Below are positions 16,273-25,707 of a stretch of 64,000 nucleotides of DNA, in pieces; position 1 is the stretch's first letter, and every line of letters starts with the position of its first letter. A model generated the notes under the pieces. The model had not been told where the DNA came from. It saw only the letters and a list, made by a program, of their open reading frames with translations, and searched no databases. The stretch comes from Streptomyces griseoruber (GTDB lineage: Bacteria; Actinomycetota; Actinomycetes; Streptomycetales; Streptomycetaceae). The position numbers and the translations under genes are program-made. The stretch spans positions 403,215 to 467,214 of the forward strand of contig NZ_KQ948766.1 in the NCBI RefSeq assembly GCF_001514205.1. The letters are read 5' to 3'.

Positions 16273-17076
16273 TCACTCCGCCGGCCACCGGGCCGCCCGC
16301 TTCTCGTTGAACGCGGCGACGCCCTCCGCCCGGTCCCCCGAGAACGCCGTGGTCCGCCAGGCGGCGTCCTCGACCTCCAGCCCCGCCCGCAGGTCCAGCC
16401 CGTGCCCCAGACGCAGCGCCCGCTTGGCGGCCCGCAGCCCCACCGGTGAGTTCGCCGCGATCCTCGCGGCCATGGCCAGCGCCTCCTCCCGGTCCCGGCC
16501 CTCCTCCACCAGCACATCCACCAGGCCCAGCTCCCGCGCCTCCCCGGCCTCCACCCGCCGCGCCGTGAAGATCAGCTCGGCGGCCCGCGCCGCCCCCACC
16601 CGGCGCGGCAGCAACTGTGTGCCGCCACCGCCCGGGATCACCCCCACCGACACCTCCGGCAGTCCCACCACGGCCGTGGGGTCGGCGACGATCACATCGC
16701 AGGCGAGGGCCAGCTCGTACCCCCCGCCCAGGGCGAACCCGTGCACCGCGGCGACCGTCGGTACCGGCAGCTCCAGCACCCCGGTGTACGCCGCGCGCGT
16801 GACCGGCCGCTGGCGCCGCAGGTCGTCGTCGGTGAAGGAGTTGCGCTCCTTGAGGTCGGCGCCGACGCAGAACGCCCGCTCGTGCGTCGAGGTGAGCACG
16901 ACGACCCGTACGTCCCGGTCCTCCCCCAGCGCCGCGCACGCCCCGCCGAGGGACCGGGCCATCTCGGTGGACACGGCGTTCATGGCCTTGGGCCGGTCGA
17001 GCACCAGCTCCGCGACATGCCCCCCGTCCCCGTGCCGCCGCACCACCACGAACTCCCCGAACCGTTCCTCGCCCAT
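16273..17076 (-). CDS. Enoyl-CoA hydratase/isomerase family protein
   Basis: 267 residues from the ATG at 17076, which has GGAGG five bases upstream; an upstream TTG at 17088 is less likely. Crotonase-fold landmarks are present: oxyanion-hole strand AFCVGADLKER, GFALGGGYELALACD with the first catalytic Glu, and LPEVSVGVIPGGGGTQ with the second catalytic Glu. Both Glu residues of true hydratases are kept, so hydration of 2-enoyl-CoA in fatty-acid or branched-chain breakdown is likely. It is a single gene, and the chain-length preference is unknown. Confidence 0.9.
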   Translation of the reverse strand: MGEERFGEFVVVRRHGDGGHVAELVLDRPKAMNAVSTEMARSLGGACAALGEDRDVRVVVLTSTHERAFCVGADLKERNSFTDDDLRRQRPVTRAAYTGVLELPVPTVAAVHGFALGGGYELALACDVIVADPTAVVGLPEVSVGVIPGGGGTQLLPRRVGAARAAELIFTARRVEAGEARELGLVDVLVEEGRDREEALAMAARIAANSPVGLRAAKRALRLGHGLDLRAGLEVEDAAWRTTAFSGDRAEGVAAFNEKRAARWPAE

Positions 17077-17339
17077 GACATCCTCCAAGGCACCCAGTTA
17101 ACGACGGTTAACACCGCGCACCGCCCGATCATCCCAGGCCCGCCCGCCGGAGGAAAGGGCCGACCCGGGCGACGGGAGCGGCAGCGGTTCCCCGGCGGGG
17201 CCCGTTCACACGCCCTCAGCGGGGGCGTCCACCCGTTCGAGTGACATCTCGCCCAAGTCGTCTCCGACCGCCCAGAGGAGCGCATAACGTGCGTCCGCCC
17301 CGGCGCAGTGGGGGCGCGACCGCAGCGGGAGGGAACGCG

Positions 17340-17948
17340 ATGGCCGGCACACCGGTGGACGACACGCAGGTGGAGACCACTCGGCTCTGGGCGGCCCCGC
17401 GCGGCCGGCACCGCCGGCCCCGGCCCCGCAAGGTGCTGTTCGCCGCGGGCGGCCTCGCGCTGGCCGCGGGGATGCTGAGCCTGGTGAGGATGTCGTCCGG
17501 CCCGAGCGGGGTCACCGGCATCGGCACCGCGGAGGCGGAACCCCACCCGGAGCCCGTCACCGGCGCCGGCACCGCCACGGACCGTGCCGCAGGCGCCGGG
17601 GCCACCGTCGCGGCCACCCCGACCGCGCCCTCCGCGATGGGCGGCGCGAGCCCCGAGCCGGCCCCCGAGGCCAGCCTGGTCCCCGGCACCCCTGGCACGC
17701 CCACCCCGGCCGCCCTCACCCCGGGCGCCTCCTCCACCCCCGCCCCCGCACACACCCCGGCACCCGCACCGCCCCGCACCGCCGCGCCCCTGACCACACC
17801 CGCACCGCCGCCCCCGGCACCCCCGCCGACGACCGCCGCCTCCCCGGCCCCCGCCCCGCCACAGCCCGCCCAGACCCGGCAACCGGGCGTGTGCGTCCCC
17901 GTCGTAGGCCTGTGCGTGGACGCACTGAACATGCCGTCCACACGGTGA
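17340..17948 (+). CDS. Membrane-anchored Pro/Ala/Thr-rich protein
   Basis: 202 residues from an ATG preceded by GGGAGGGAA. A basic N-terminus (APRGRHRRPRPRKV) leads into one hydrophobic segment (LFAAGGLALAAGMLSLV, about residues 37-53), so it is a single-pass or signal-anchored protein with an outer Pro/Ala/Thr stalk of about 110 residues. The C-terminus has two Cys in CVPVVGLCVD. No family is recognised. The stalk composition suits a wall-spanning spacer. It is convergent with cya. Confidence 0.7.
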   Translation: MAGTPVDDTQVETTRLWAAPRGRHRRPRPRKVLFAAGGLALAAGMLSLVRMSSGPSGVTGIGTAEAEPHPEPVTGAGTATDRAAGAGATVAATPTAPSAMGGASPEPAPEASLVPGTPGTPTPAALTPGASSTPAPAHTPAPAPPRTAAPLTTPAPPPPAPPPTTAASPAPAPPQPAQTRQPGVCVPVVGLCVDALNMPSTR

Positions 17949-17966
17949 CACCCCCAGGGCGCCAGG

Positions 17967-19097
17967 TCAGTCGCCCGGCTCCTGGCGGCGGCTGAGCAGC
18001 CAGGGCTCCACCACACCGAGGCCGCGCACCGGGCGCTGCCACATCGGCTGGAGCGCGAAGCGGTACTTCGGCGGCTCCTCGCCCTCCTTCTCCGCCGCCG
18101 CGGCCGCCTCGGCGGCCTCCGCCTCCGAGGCCGGCGCGTCCCCGGTGCGGATCAGCTCCTCGGCGAACGCGCTGTCCACGAGCACGGCGTCCCGCGGCGC
18201 TATCGACGTCAGCCGGGAGGCCAGGTTCACCGTCGTGCCGAAGACGTCGCCCATCCGGGTCGTGACCGTGCCGAACGCCATGCCGACCCGCAATTCGGGC
18301 ATCGTCTCGTCGTTGCTCATCGTCTCGACCAGCAGCAGCGCGATGTCGGCGGCGGTGCCCGCGTCGTCCGCCGCGTACAGCACCTCGTCGCCGAGGGTCT
18401 TGATCAGCCGTCCGCCGCGGGCCGCCACCAGGTCGGCGGAGGTCGTCTCGAACGCCTCGACCAGCTCGCCGAGCTCCTCCTCCTCCATGCGGCGGGTCAG
18501 CCGGGTGAAGCCGACCAGATCGGCGAAGCAGACGGCGAGCCGCCGGTCCACCATCTCCTCGTCGTCCGCGGCCTGCACCACCCGCCCGGCGGACGCGGCG
18601 AGCTGCCGGCGCCAGACGTAGACCAGGAACTCCTCCAGCTCGGGCAGCAGCAGTTCGACGATGGGGTACGTGACCTCGGTACGGGTCATCCCCGGCTCGG
18701 GCGGCTCGGTCAGGCCCTCCAGGAAGGAGTCGATCTGCCACTCCGCCAACCGGGCGGTGGTCTGCCCCGTCGACCGCGCCACCTGCACCGCCATCGCCTC
18801 GCTGAGCAGCCCCGCCTCGACCAGACCGGCCAGCCGGCGCAGCGCCAGGACGTCGGCCTCGGTGAGCGCCTTGGCCTGCCCGATGTCGGCGAAGCCCATC
18901 GCCCGCCAGAAACGGGACGCCAGCTCCATGGAGACACCGGCGCTGCGGGCGGCCTGGAACGGGGTGTAGCGGCGCTCGGCGCCGAGGATGAGCTGTTCGA
19001 GGCGCAGCGCGAGCGGGTTGTCCTCGCCGGGATCGGCGGCGTGGGGGTCCACCCGGCGTTCCGCGCCCGCGCCGGAGCCCGTGTCGTCGACGGTCAC
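17967..19097 (-). CDS. cya: Class III adenylate cyclase
   Basis: 376 residues. The C-terminal cyclase domain (about 185-330) keeps the metal Asp in CFADLVGFTRL, the second Asp in KTLGDEVLYA, and the transition-state pair in TTVNLASRLTS. An N-terminal helical domain (about 30-165: RYTPFQAARSAGVSMELASR, then YPIVELLLPELEEFLVYVWR) is the regulatory part typical of the actinobacterial family, with no membrane segment. It makes cAMP. In S. coelicolor the cya mutant is impaired in germination and aerial growth under poorly buffered conditions. Gene order next to birA and pccB matches S. coelicolor. Confidence 0.93.
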   Translation of the reverse strand: MTVDDTGSGAGAERRVDPHAADPGEDNPLALRLEQLILGAERRYTPFQAARSAGVSMELASRFWRAMGFADIGQAKALTEADVLALRRLAGLVEAGLLSEAMAVQVARSTGQTTARLAEWQIDSFLEGLTEPPEPGMTRTEVTYPIVELLLPELEEFLVYVWRRQLAASAGRVVQAADDEEMVDRRLAVCFADLVGFTRLTRRMEEEELGELVEAFETTSADLVAARGGRLIKTLGDEVLYAADDAGTAADIALLLVETMSNDETMPELRVGMAFGTVTTRMGDVFGTTVNLASRLTSIAPRDAVLVDSAFAEELIRTGDAPASEAEAAEAAAAAEKEGEEPPKYRFALQPMWQRPVRGLGVVEPWLLSRRQEPGD

Positions 19098-19245
19098 GCC
19101 TGCTGCCCTTCCGATCTTCCGCGGTCAGGTATCGACCGGCCTCAACTGTACGGCAGTGTGCGGTAGCTCACGCCCGTGGAGCCGACGTTAAGTCCCGTAC
19201 GGCTGTACGGCACCCGGCGTCCGCGCGGGCCCTGCCGCATTTCTC

Positions 19246-20121
19246 CTACGCGGGCCTCAAGTGCACGACGTCCCCCGCCCCCACCGGCTCCTGCACCCCG
19301 TCCCTCGTCGCGATCACCAGGCGGCCGTCGCCGTCCACGGCCACCGCCTCCCCCACCACGGAGCGGTCCCCCGGCAGCTCGGCCCGCACCTCACGCCCCA
19401 GCGTCGCGCAACCCGCCGCGTACGCCTCCTGGAGACCGCTCGCCGCCGGGTCGCCGCCGGCCGCGCGCCAGCGGCCGTACCACTCCTCCAGCGACCGCAG
19501 GACGGCCCGTAGCAGCGGGTCGCGGTCCGTGTTCACCGCGCCGGCCAGCGCCAGCGAACCCGCCTGCGGGACCGGCAGTTCGTCCGCGCGCAGGGTGACG
19601 TTGATGCCGACACCGACGACCACGCCGTCCTCCCCGGCCCGCTCGGCGAGAATCCCGCCCGCCTTGCGCTCCTCGCCCCCCACGGTCACCAGCAGGTCGT
19701 TGGGCCACTTGAGTGCCGTGTCCACGCCCGCCGCACGCGCCAGGCCGGTGGCGACGGCCACGCCGGTGAGCAGCGGCAGCCAGCCCCAGCGGGCGACGGG
19801 GACCTCGGCCGGCCGCAGCAGCACGGAGAGGAACAGGCCGGAACGCGCGGGTGCCGTCCACCGCCGGTCCAGGCGGCCGCGCCCGGAGGTCTGCTCCTCG
19901 GCGACGAGGACGGCCCCCTCGTCCGCGTCCCCCGCCACGGCACGGGCCACGAGGTCGGCGTTGGTGGACCCGGTGCGCTGGACGACCTCCAGGTCGCGGT
20001 ACAGGCCCCCGTGGCCGCCGTCACGGACCAGCGCCCGGCGCAGGGAGGTGGCGTTGAGGGGCGGCCGGTCGAGGTCGGACCAGCGGCTGCCGTCGGCGTC
20101 TGAGGCATCTCGGGGCGTCAT
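19246..20121 (-). CDS. birA: Biotin--[acetyl-CoA-carboxylase] ligase (monofunctional BirA)
   Basis: 291 residues from the ATG at 20121. Ligase motifs are EEQTSGRGRLDRRW (biotinyl-AMP loop), LKWPNDLLV and KAGGILAE, followed by the small C-terminal SH3-like domain. There is no N-terminal helix-turn-helix, so it is the non-regulatory form. It attaches biotin to the Lys of the EAMKMEQ motif in AccA2, encoded 4 kb away, and it is divergent from pccB, so enzyme, substrate and modifying ligase are encoded together. Confidence 0.93.
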   Translation of the reverse strand: MTPRDASDADGSRWSDLDRPPLNATSLRRALVRDGGHGGLYRDLEVVQRTGSTNADLVARAVAGDADEGAVLVAEEQTSGRGRLDRRWTAPARSGLFLSVLLRPAEVPVARWGWLPLLTGVAVATGLARAAGVDTALKWPNDLLVTVGGEERKAGGILAERAGEDGVVVGVGINVTLRADELPVPQAGSLALAGAVNTDRDPLLRAVLRSLEEWYGRWRAAGGDPAASGLQEAYAAGCATLGREVRAELPGDRSVVGEAVAVDGDGRLVIATRDGVQEPVGAGDVVHLRPA

Positions 20122-20231
20122 GCAAGCCACCCTAGGTGTGTGAAACGCCGCACTGCTGATTGGTGGGGGCACCACTACTCTACGGATGAGTAACCGTCCC
20201 CCCTTTTGAGCAGGCAGGGAGCCGCATCCCG

Positions 20232-21827
20232 ATGTCCGAGCCGGAAGAGATCGACATCCACACCACCGCGGGCAAGCTCGCGGATCTTCAGCGCCGGATC
20301 GAGGAGGCGACGCACGCCGGCTCCGCACGCGCCGTGGAGAAGCAGCACGCCAAGGGCAAGCTGACGGCCCGTGAGCGCATCGAACTCCTCCTCGACGAGG
20401 GATCGTTCGTCGAGCTCGACGAGTTCACCCGGCACCGCTCCACTCACTTCGGCCTGGACAGGAACCGCCCGTACGGCGACGGTGTCGTGACCGGTTACGG
20501 CACGGTCGACGGCCGCCCGGTGGCCGTGTTCTCCCAGGACTTCACCGTCTTCGGCGGTGCGCTGGGCGAGGTGTACGGCCAGAAGATCGTCAAGGTGATG
20601 GACTTCGCGCTGAAGACGGGCTGCCCGGTCATCGGCATCAACGACTCCGGCGGCGCCCGCATCCAGGAGGGGGTGGCCTCCCTCGGGGCGTACGGCGAGA
20701 TCTTCCGCCGCAACACGCACGCGTCCGGTGTCATCCCGCAGATCAGCCTGGTCGTCGGCCCCTGTGCGGGCGGGGCCGTGTACTCCCCGGCGATCACCGA
20801 CTTCACGGTGATGGTCGACCAGACGTCCCACATGTTCATCACCGGTCCGGACGTCATCAAGACGGTCACCGGCGAGGACGTCGGCTTCGAGGAGCTGGGC
20901 GGGGCCAGGACCCACAACTCCGTGTCCGGCGTGGCCCACCACATGGCGGGTGACGAGAAGGACGCGATCGAGTACATCAAGCAGCTGCTGTCGTACCTGC
21001 CGTCCAACAACCTCTCCGAGGCCCCGGTCTTCCCCGAGGAGGCGGACCTCTCCGTCACCGACGAGGACCTGGAGCTGGACACCCTCGTCCCGGACAGCGC
21101 CAACCAGCCGTACGACATGCACACGGTGATCGAACACGTCCTGGACGACGCCGAGTTCTTCGAGACGCAGCCGCTGTTCGCGCCGAACATCCTCACCGGC
21201 TACGGCCGCGTCGAGGGTCACCCGGTCGGGATCGTCGCCAACCAGCCGATGCAGTTCGCCGGCTGCCTCGACATCAAGGCGTCCGAGAAGGCCGCCCGCT
21301 TCGTGCGCACCTGCGACGCCTTCAACATCCCGGTGCTCACCTTCGTCGACGTCCCCGGCTTCCTGCCCGGCGTCGACCAGGAGCACGACGGCATCATCCG
21401 CCGCGGCGCCAAGCTGATCTACGCCTACGCCGAGGCCACCGTCCCCCTCATCACGGTCATCACCCGCAAGGCCTTCGGCGGCGCGTACGACGTCATGGGC
21501 TCCAAGCACCTGGGCGCCGACCTCAACCTCGCCTGGCCGACCGCCCAGATCGCCGTCATGGGCGCCCAGGGCGCGGTCAACATCCTGCACCGTCGCACCA
21601 TCGCCGAGGCGGCTGCGGCCGGGGAGGATCTGGAGGCCGTCCGCGCCCGGCTGATCCAGGAGTACGAGGACACCCTCCTCAACCCCTACGTCGCGGCCGA
21701 GCGCGGCTACGTCGACTCCGTGATCATGCCGTCTGACACCCGTCGCCACATCGTCCGCGGCCTGCGTCAACTGCGCACCAAGCGGGAATCCCTGCCCCCG
21801 AAGAAGCACGGCAACATCCCCCTCTAA
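20232..21827 (+). CDS. pccB: Propionyl-/acyl-CoA carboxylase beta (carboxyltransferase) subunit
   Basis: 531 residues from an ATG with AGGGAG upstream. The carboxyltransferase fold is complete: [17 protein letters not shown], the oxyanion sites GGARIQEG and GCAGGA-like [11 protein letters not shown], and the C-terminal [19 protein letters not shown]. The Asp in the acyl-binding pocket ([19 protein letters not shown] region) fits the propionyl-preferring enzyme of S. coelicolor, with which this locus is syntenic. Together with AccA2 and the epsilon subunit it carboxylates propionyl-CoA to methylmalonyl-CoA, an extender unit for polyketides. Confidence 0.95.
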   Translation: MSEPEEIDIHTTAGKLADLQRRIEEATHAGSARAVEKQHAKGKLTARERIELLLDEGSFVELDEFTRHRSTHFGLDRNRPYGDGVVTGYGTVDGRPVAVFSQDFTVFGGALGEVYGQKIVKVMDFALKTGCPVIGINDSGGARIQEGVASLGAYGEIFRRNTHASGVIPQISLVVGPCAGGAVYSPAITDFTVMVDQTSHMFITGPDVIKTVTGEDVGFEELGGARTHNSVSGVAHHMAGDEKDAIEYIKQLLSYLPSNNLSEAPVFPEEADLSVTDEDLELDTLVPDSANQPYDMHTVIEHVLDDAEFFETQPLFAPNILTGYGRVEGHPVGIVANQPMQFAGCLDIKASEKAARFVRTCDAFNIPVLTFVDVPGFLPGVDQEHDGIIRRGAKLIYAYAEATVPLITVITRKAFGGAYDVMGSKHLGADLNLAWPTAQIAVMGAQGAVNILHRRTIAEAAAAGEDLEAVRARLIQEYEDTLLNPYVAAERGYVDSVIMPSDTRRHIVRGLRQLRTKRESLPPKKHGNIPL

Positions 21828-21836
21828 GGAGCCGCT

Positions 21837-22046
21837 GTGACGATCAAGGTCGTACGGGGCAACCCGACCCCCGAGGAGCTGGCCGCCGCCCTGGCGGTGG
21901 TCAGAGCCCGCGCCGCGGCGGCAGCGGCCACGCCGCCCGGCGCGGAGGGCCCGAGGGACGCATGGTCCGACCCGTCCCGGATCGCGGCGCGGCGCACGCC
22001 TCAGCCGGGCCAGGCCGCGTGGGCGCGCACTTACTGGCCGGTGTGA
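21837..22046 (+). CDS. pccE: Acyl-CoA carboxylase epsilon subunit
   Basis: 69 residues from a GTG nine bases after the pccB stop, with AAGGAG before it. The pattern IKVVRGNPTPEELAAALAVV and the C-terminal W-x-R-T-Y-W-P-V-like ending (AAWARTYWPV) define the AccE/PccE family. The small helical subunit stabilises and stimulates the alpha-beta complex. It is cotranscribed with pccB, and a dispersed repeat follows its stop directly. Confidence 0.93.
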   Translation: MTIKVVRGNPTPEELAAALAVVRARAAAAAATPPGAEGPRDAWSDPSRIAARRTPQPGQAAWARTYWPV

Positions 22047-22056
22047 CCGGAGTTCC

Positions 22057-22080
22057 TTCAGGGGCGCGGGGAACCGCGCG
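22057..22080 (+). repeat. Dispersed intergenic repeat, copy A
   Basis: TTCAGGGGCGCGGGGAACCG (22057-22076) followed by CGCG is a shortened copy of the GGGGCGCGGGGAACTGCGCGA family seen five more times in the window. It begins 11 bp after the pccE stop. Confidence 0.6.
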
Positions 22081-22156
22081 CAGAGGGACAACTCACGGCA
22101 CCGAAATAAGTACGCCTACTCAGGCCAACCCCCCGGGCAGGCCCCACGCTAGAGGC

Positions 22157-22285
22157 ATGCTGTGGTCAGACCCGAAGAACGAGCCGCCCGAGGAACTCCG
22201 CGACATGCAGGAGACCCTGAGGCGGCTCGGCTTCTTCCTCGCCCTGGCCATGGTGGTCGCGATGATCGTGCTGGGCCTACGCTGA
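22157..22285 (+). CDS. Very small membrane protein (MmpB-like)
   Basis: 42 residues: a charged head ([20 protein letters not shown]) and one C-terminal helix ([19 protein letters not shown]). The gene is too short for most callers, but composition and position, four bases before maf and behind pccE, look genuine. From memory it resembles the small protein named MmpB (morphogenic membrane protein) in Streptomyces; I am not certain. It would be an inner-membrane peptide with its N-terminus inside. Confidence 0.65.
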   Translation: MLWSDPKNEPPEELRDMQETLRRLGFFLALAMVVAMIVLGLR

Positions 22286-22289
22286 CCGC

Positions 22290-22895
22290 ATGCGCAGACT
22301 CGTCCTCGCCTCCCAGTCCCCCGCCCGGCTGAACCTCCTGCGGCAGGCCGGCCTCTCCCCCGAGGTCATCGTCAGCGGGGTCGACGAGGACGCGGTGACC
22401 GCCCCCACCCCCGCCGAACTGGCCCTCGCGCTCGCGGAGGCCAAGGCGAGCGTCGTGGCGGCGCGCCCGGACACCAAGGGCGCGCTGGTGATCGGCTGCG
22501 ACTCCGTCCTCGACCTGGACGGCGAGGCGCTGGGCAAGCCCGCCGACGCCGCGGAGGCCACGGCCCGCTGGAAGGCGATGCGCGGCCGGGCCGGCACGCT
22601 CCAGACGGGCCACTGCGTCTACGACACCCTCAGCGGGCAGTACGCCTCCGCGACCGCCTCCACGGTGGTCCGCTTCGGCGAGCCGAGCGACGAGGAGATC
22701 GCGGCGTACGTCGCCTCGGGCGAGCCCCTCCATGTGGCGGGGGCGTTCACCCTGGACGGCCGCTCGGCCCCGTTCATCGACGGCATCGACGGCGACCACG
22801 GCAACGTCATCGGCATCAGCCTGCCGCTGGTCCGCAGACTGCTGGGCCGGCTGGGCGTCGGCATCACTGAGCTGTGGGCGCCGCCGGAGGCGTGA
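22290..22895 (+). CDS. maf: Maf-type nucleotide pyrophosphatase
   Basis: 201 residues. Maf family motifs are [16 protein letters not shown] at the N-terminus, [28 protein letters not shown] and [10 protein letters not shown]. Maf proteins hydrolyse non-canonical or pyrimidine nucleoside triphosphates to monophosphates as house-cleaning enzymes, and overexpression blocks septation in Bacillus. It is placed four bases after the small membrane protein gene. Its 3' end overlaps the convergent membrane gene by 32 bp. Confidence 0.93.
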   Translation: MRRLVLASQSPARLNLLRQAGLSPEVIVSGVDEDAVTAPTPAELALALAEAKASVVAARPDTKGALVIGCDSVLDLDGEALGKPADAAEATARWKAMRGRAGTLQTGHCVYDTLSGQYASATASTVVRFGEPSDEEIAAYVASGEPLHVAGAFTLDGRSAPFIDGIDGDHGNVIGISLPLVRRLLGRLGVGITELWAPPEA

Positions 22896-23406
22896 CCGCC
22901 GAGCCGTCACCCTCCTCGCTCTCCTCGCGTCCCCCGCTCTCCTCCGCCGTACCGGCGTCCTCGGGCGCACCGCCGCCCGTGCCACCGTCCCCGGGGCCCT
23001 CGGCCGCGGGCCCCGGCTGGGCGTCGTACGTCATCAGGAGCAGGACGATCAGCCCGAGCACCACGACCATGAACGCGAACTGGGTCCGGCCGAGGAGCCC
23101 CCAGGCGAAGGCACCGAGCAGGCCGTGCGTCACGGCGGCGCTGATCAGCAGGATGCGGCCGAGGAGGGAGGGCGCCCGGTTGCGTACGGCCACCAGCAGG
23201 GCGACCACGCCGCAGGCGGCGAAGTAGAGGCCGAAGACGATCCCGCCGACCTTCGAGGACGTCGACATGACGTCCGGGTCGATCCCGGCCATGGACATGT
23301 TCTGGGAGTCGGCCATGATCCCCAGGGCCCAGTTCAGCAGAGCGATGCCGAACCCCTCCGCGAACAGCACCAGAGCCACGATCCCCGCCAGCGGTCTTCG
23401 CACCAC
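22864..23406 (-). CDS. Four-helix membrane protein, unknown function
   Basis: 180 residues if started at the GTG at 23406, which has GGGTGGGGA upstream; the frame stays open to 23568 but that part lacks hydrophobic or conserved character. Four transmembrane helices are clear ([76 protein letters not shown]), followed by a Gly/Glu-rich cytoplasmic tail of about 50 residues. No family is recognised. It is divergent from accA2. Confidence 0.75.
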   Translation of the reverse strand: MVRRPLAGIVALVLFAEGFGIALLNWALGIMADSQNMSMAGIDPDVMSTSSKVGGIVFGLYFAACGVVALLVAVRNRAPSLLGRILLISAAVTHGLLGAFAWGLLGRTQFAFMVVVLGLIVLLLMTYDAQPGPAAEGPGDGGTGGGAPEDAGTAEESGGREESEEGDGSAVTPPAAPTAQ

Positions 23407-23790
23407 CGGTCCCCACCCACTTTCGCCTTCGCTCGATCCGGAGTCGAGCAGGGTTTCAGTTACCCCAAGTACGTTCGAAACATCGTGAACGCTACTAACG
23501 GGTAAACCCGGGGACAAGGGTTCTGTGCGGGGCAAAGAATCGTTGGGCCATTCGTAGGGACTCCACAAAGAAACGGAGTGTGCCGCAGCACGCTCTCACA
23601 GAGACCTTGACCACACGAGAGGGCTAGGGTTGCCGGGTGGAGTGCTGCGTACGGCGGTACTACAAGGGATTTCGCGGTCGAGTGAGCCTGGCATCACGCT
23701 CCGTGTGGGCAAGCTCACCTTTGGGGACGGGTCGATGTGTCGTGTCGGCAGTCCCTAAACTCGGCTTGTTTCAAGGAGGGAGCCTCAATC
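23407..23790. other. 384-bp divergent intergenic region upstream of accA2
   Basis: No credible gene. It carries a probable accA2 promoter near its right end, a weak 5-bp stem (ACTCC/GGAGT near 23560-23580), and A/T content higher than its surroundings between about 23450 and 23580. No operator repeat or riboswitch-like structure was recognised. Confidence 0.6.
23732..23761 (+). promoter_or_regulatory. Candidate accA2 promoter
   Basis: TCGATG (23732-23737), 18-bp spacer, TAAACT (23756-23761), predicted start near 23768, then AAGGAGGG and the GTG at 23791. The -10 is good and the -35 is weak. Confidence 0.35.
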
Positions 23791-25566
23791 GTGCGCAAGG
23801 TGCTCATCGCCAACCGTGGCGAAATCGCAGTCCGCGTGGCCCGGGCGTGCCGGGATGCCGGTATCGCCAGTGTGGCCGTGTATGCCGACCCGGACCGGGA
23901 CGCTCTGCACGTGCGTGCCGCGGACGAGGCGTTCGCCCTGGGCGGTGACACCCCGGCGAGCAGTTACCTGGACATCGACAAGGTGTTGAACGCGGCCCGT
24001 GAGTCGGGAGCGGACGCCGTCCATCCGGGGTACGGCTTCCTCTCGGAGAACGCCGAGTTCGCGCAGGCGGTCCTGGACGCCGGTCTGATCTGGATCGGCC
24101 CGCCGCCGCAGGCCATCCGTGACCTGGGTGACAAGGTCGCCGCCCGGCACATCGCCCAGCGCGCCGGCGCCCCGCTGGTCGCGGGCACCCCCGACCCGGT
24201 GAGCGGCGCCGACGAGGTCGTGGCGTTCGCGCGGGAACACGGCCTGCCGATCGCGATCAAGGCCGCGTTCGGCGGTGGCGGCCGCGGTCTGAAGGTGGCC
24301 CGGACGCTGGAAGAGGTCCCCGAGCTGTACGAGTCGGCCGTCCGTGAGGCGGTCGCCGCGTTCGGGCGCGGTGAGTGCTTCGTGGAGCGCTACCTCGACA
24401 AGCCCCGTCACGTGGAGACCCAGTGCCTGGCGGACAGCCACGGCAACGTGGTCGTCGTCTCCACGCGCGACTGCTCGCTCCAGCGCCGCCACCAGAAGCT
24501 GGTGGAGGAGGCCCCGGCGCCTTTCCTCTCCGACGAGCAGGTCGCGGAGCTGTACTCCTCGTCCAAGGCGATCCTGAAGGAGGCCGGTTACGTCGGTGCC
24601 GGCACGGTGGAGTTCCTCGTCGGCCTGGACGGCACGATCTCCTTCCTGGAGGTCAACACCCGGCTCCAGGTGGAGCACCCGGTGACCGAGGAGGTCGCGG
24701 GCATCGACCTGGTGCGGGAGATGTTCCGGATCGCCGACGGCGAGGCCCTCGGTTACGACGACCCGCCGCTGCGCGGACATTCCTTCGAGTTCCGCATCAA
24801 CGGCGAGGACCCCGGCCGCGGCTTCCTGCCGGCCCCCGGCACGGTCACCACGTTCAGCGCGCCCACCGGTCCGGGCGTGCGCCTGGACGCGGGCGTCGAG
24901 TCCGGCTCGGTCATCGGTCCGGCGTGGGACTCGCTGCTCGCGAAGCTGATCGTCACCGGCGCCACCCGTGAGCAGGCCCTTCAGCGGGCCGCCCGGGCAC
25001 TGGAGGAGTTCCAGGTCGAGGGTATGGCCACCGCCATCCCGTTCCACCGCGCGGTGGTCACGGACCCGGCGTTCGCGCCCGAACTCACCGGCTCCGCCGA
25101 GCCGTTCACGGTCCACACCCGGTGGATCGAGACCGAGTTCGTCAATGAGATCAAGCCCTTCGCCGCCGCGGCCGACGCCGAGGCGGAGGAGGACGAGAAG
25201 GACCGCGAGACGATCGTCGTCGAGGTCGGCGGCAAGCGCCTGGAGGTCTCCCTCCCGGCCTCGCTCGGCATGACCCTGGCCCGCACCGGTCTCGCGGCCG
25301 GCGCCAAGCCCAAGCGCCGCGCCGCGAAGAAGTCCGGCCCGGTCGCCTCCGGCGACACCCTCGCCTCCCCGATGCAGGGCACCATCGTCAAGGTCGCCGT
25401 CGAGGAGGGCCAGGAGGTCAAGGAAGGCGACCTGGTCGTCGTCCTGGAGGCCATGAAGATGGAACAGCCCCTCAACGCCCACCGCTCCGGCACCGTCAAG
25501 GGCCTCGCGGCAGAGGTCGGCGCCTCCATCACCTCGGGCGCCCCGATCTGCGAGATCAAGGACTGA
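23791..25566 (+). CDS. accA2: Acyl-CoA carboxylase alpha subunit (biotin carboxylase + BCCP)
   Basis: 591 residues from the GTG at 23791 with AAGGAGGG upstream; this matches the roughly 590-residue AccA1/AccA2 proteins of S. coelicolor. Biotin carboxylase occupies about 1-450 ([20 protein letters not shown], the ATP loop [25 protein letters not shown]). A linker follows, and the biotin carrier domain lies at the C-terminus with [15 protein letters not shown] carrying the biotinylated Lys. It supplies carboxybiotin to several beta subunits, here PccB. It stands alone between a long promoter region and a repeat-type terminator. Confidence 0.95.
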   Translation: MRKVLIANRGEIAVRVARACRDAGIASVAVYADPDRDALHVRAADEAFALGGDTPASSYLDIDKVLNAARESGADAVHPGYGFLSENAEFAQAVLDAGLIWIGPPPQAIRDLGDKVAARHIAQRAGAPLVAGTPDPVSGADEVVAFAREHGLPIAIKAAFGGGGRGLKVARTLEEVPELYESAVREAVAAFGRGECFVERYLDKPRHVETQCLADSHGNVVVVSTRDCSLQRRHQKLVEEAPAPFLSDEQVAELYSSSKAILKEAGYVGAGTVEFLVGLDGTISFLEVNTRLQVEHPVTEEVAGIDLVREMFRIADGEALGYDDPPLRGHSFEFRINGEDPGRGFLPAPGTVTTFSAPTGPGVRLDAGVESGSVIGPAWDSLLAKLIVTGATREQALQRAARALEEFQVEGMATAIPFHRAVVTDPAFAPELTGSAEPFTVHTRWIETEFVNEIKPFAAAADAEAEEDEKDRETIVVEVGGKRLEVSLPASLGMTLARTGLAAGAKPKRRAAKKSGPVASGDTLASPMQGTIVKVAVEEGQEVKEGDLVVVLEAMKMEQPLNAHRSGTVKGLAAEVGASITSGAPICEIKD

Positions 25567-25585
25567 GGGCACTTTCACCACACCG

Positions 25586-25632
25586 GTTCCCCGCGCCCGC
25601 CTCAAAGGGGCGCGGGGAACTGCGCGATCAGC
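25586..25632 (+). repeat. Dispersed intergenic repeat, copy B, forming a 13-bp hairpin
   Basis: GTTCCCCGCGCCC (25586-25598), nine-base loop, GGGCGCGGGGAAC (25608-25620), then TGCGCGATCAGC. It lies between the convergent ends of accA2 and the DeoR gene and should stop transcription from both sides. Confidence 0.8.
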
Positions 25633-25707
25633 CACAACAAACCCGCACTCGCCCCACAAGGCACACCCCTACGGCGCCTGGGCAACGAAATGCCGGTGCT
25701 GCCTGAA

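Noticed and set aside
19195..19210. CCGTAC-GGCT-GTACGG stem between birA and cya as terminator
   Set aside because: Six base pairs only, not located at a stop codon; common by chance at this GC content.
19249..19260. CCTACGCGGGCC near the birA stop as a nucleoside operator
   Set aside because: Only the left half of the palindrome matches and it lies at a gene end.
20175..22091. 638-codon frame antisense to pccB
   Set aside because: A GC-rich shadow: pccB on the plus strand has full carboxyltransferase motifs, and the reverse frame has none.
23607..23630. TTGACC followed by TAGGGT upstream of accA2 as a promoter
   Set aside because: The spacer is only 12 bp, too short for a housekeeping promoter.
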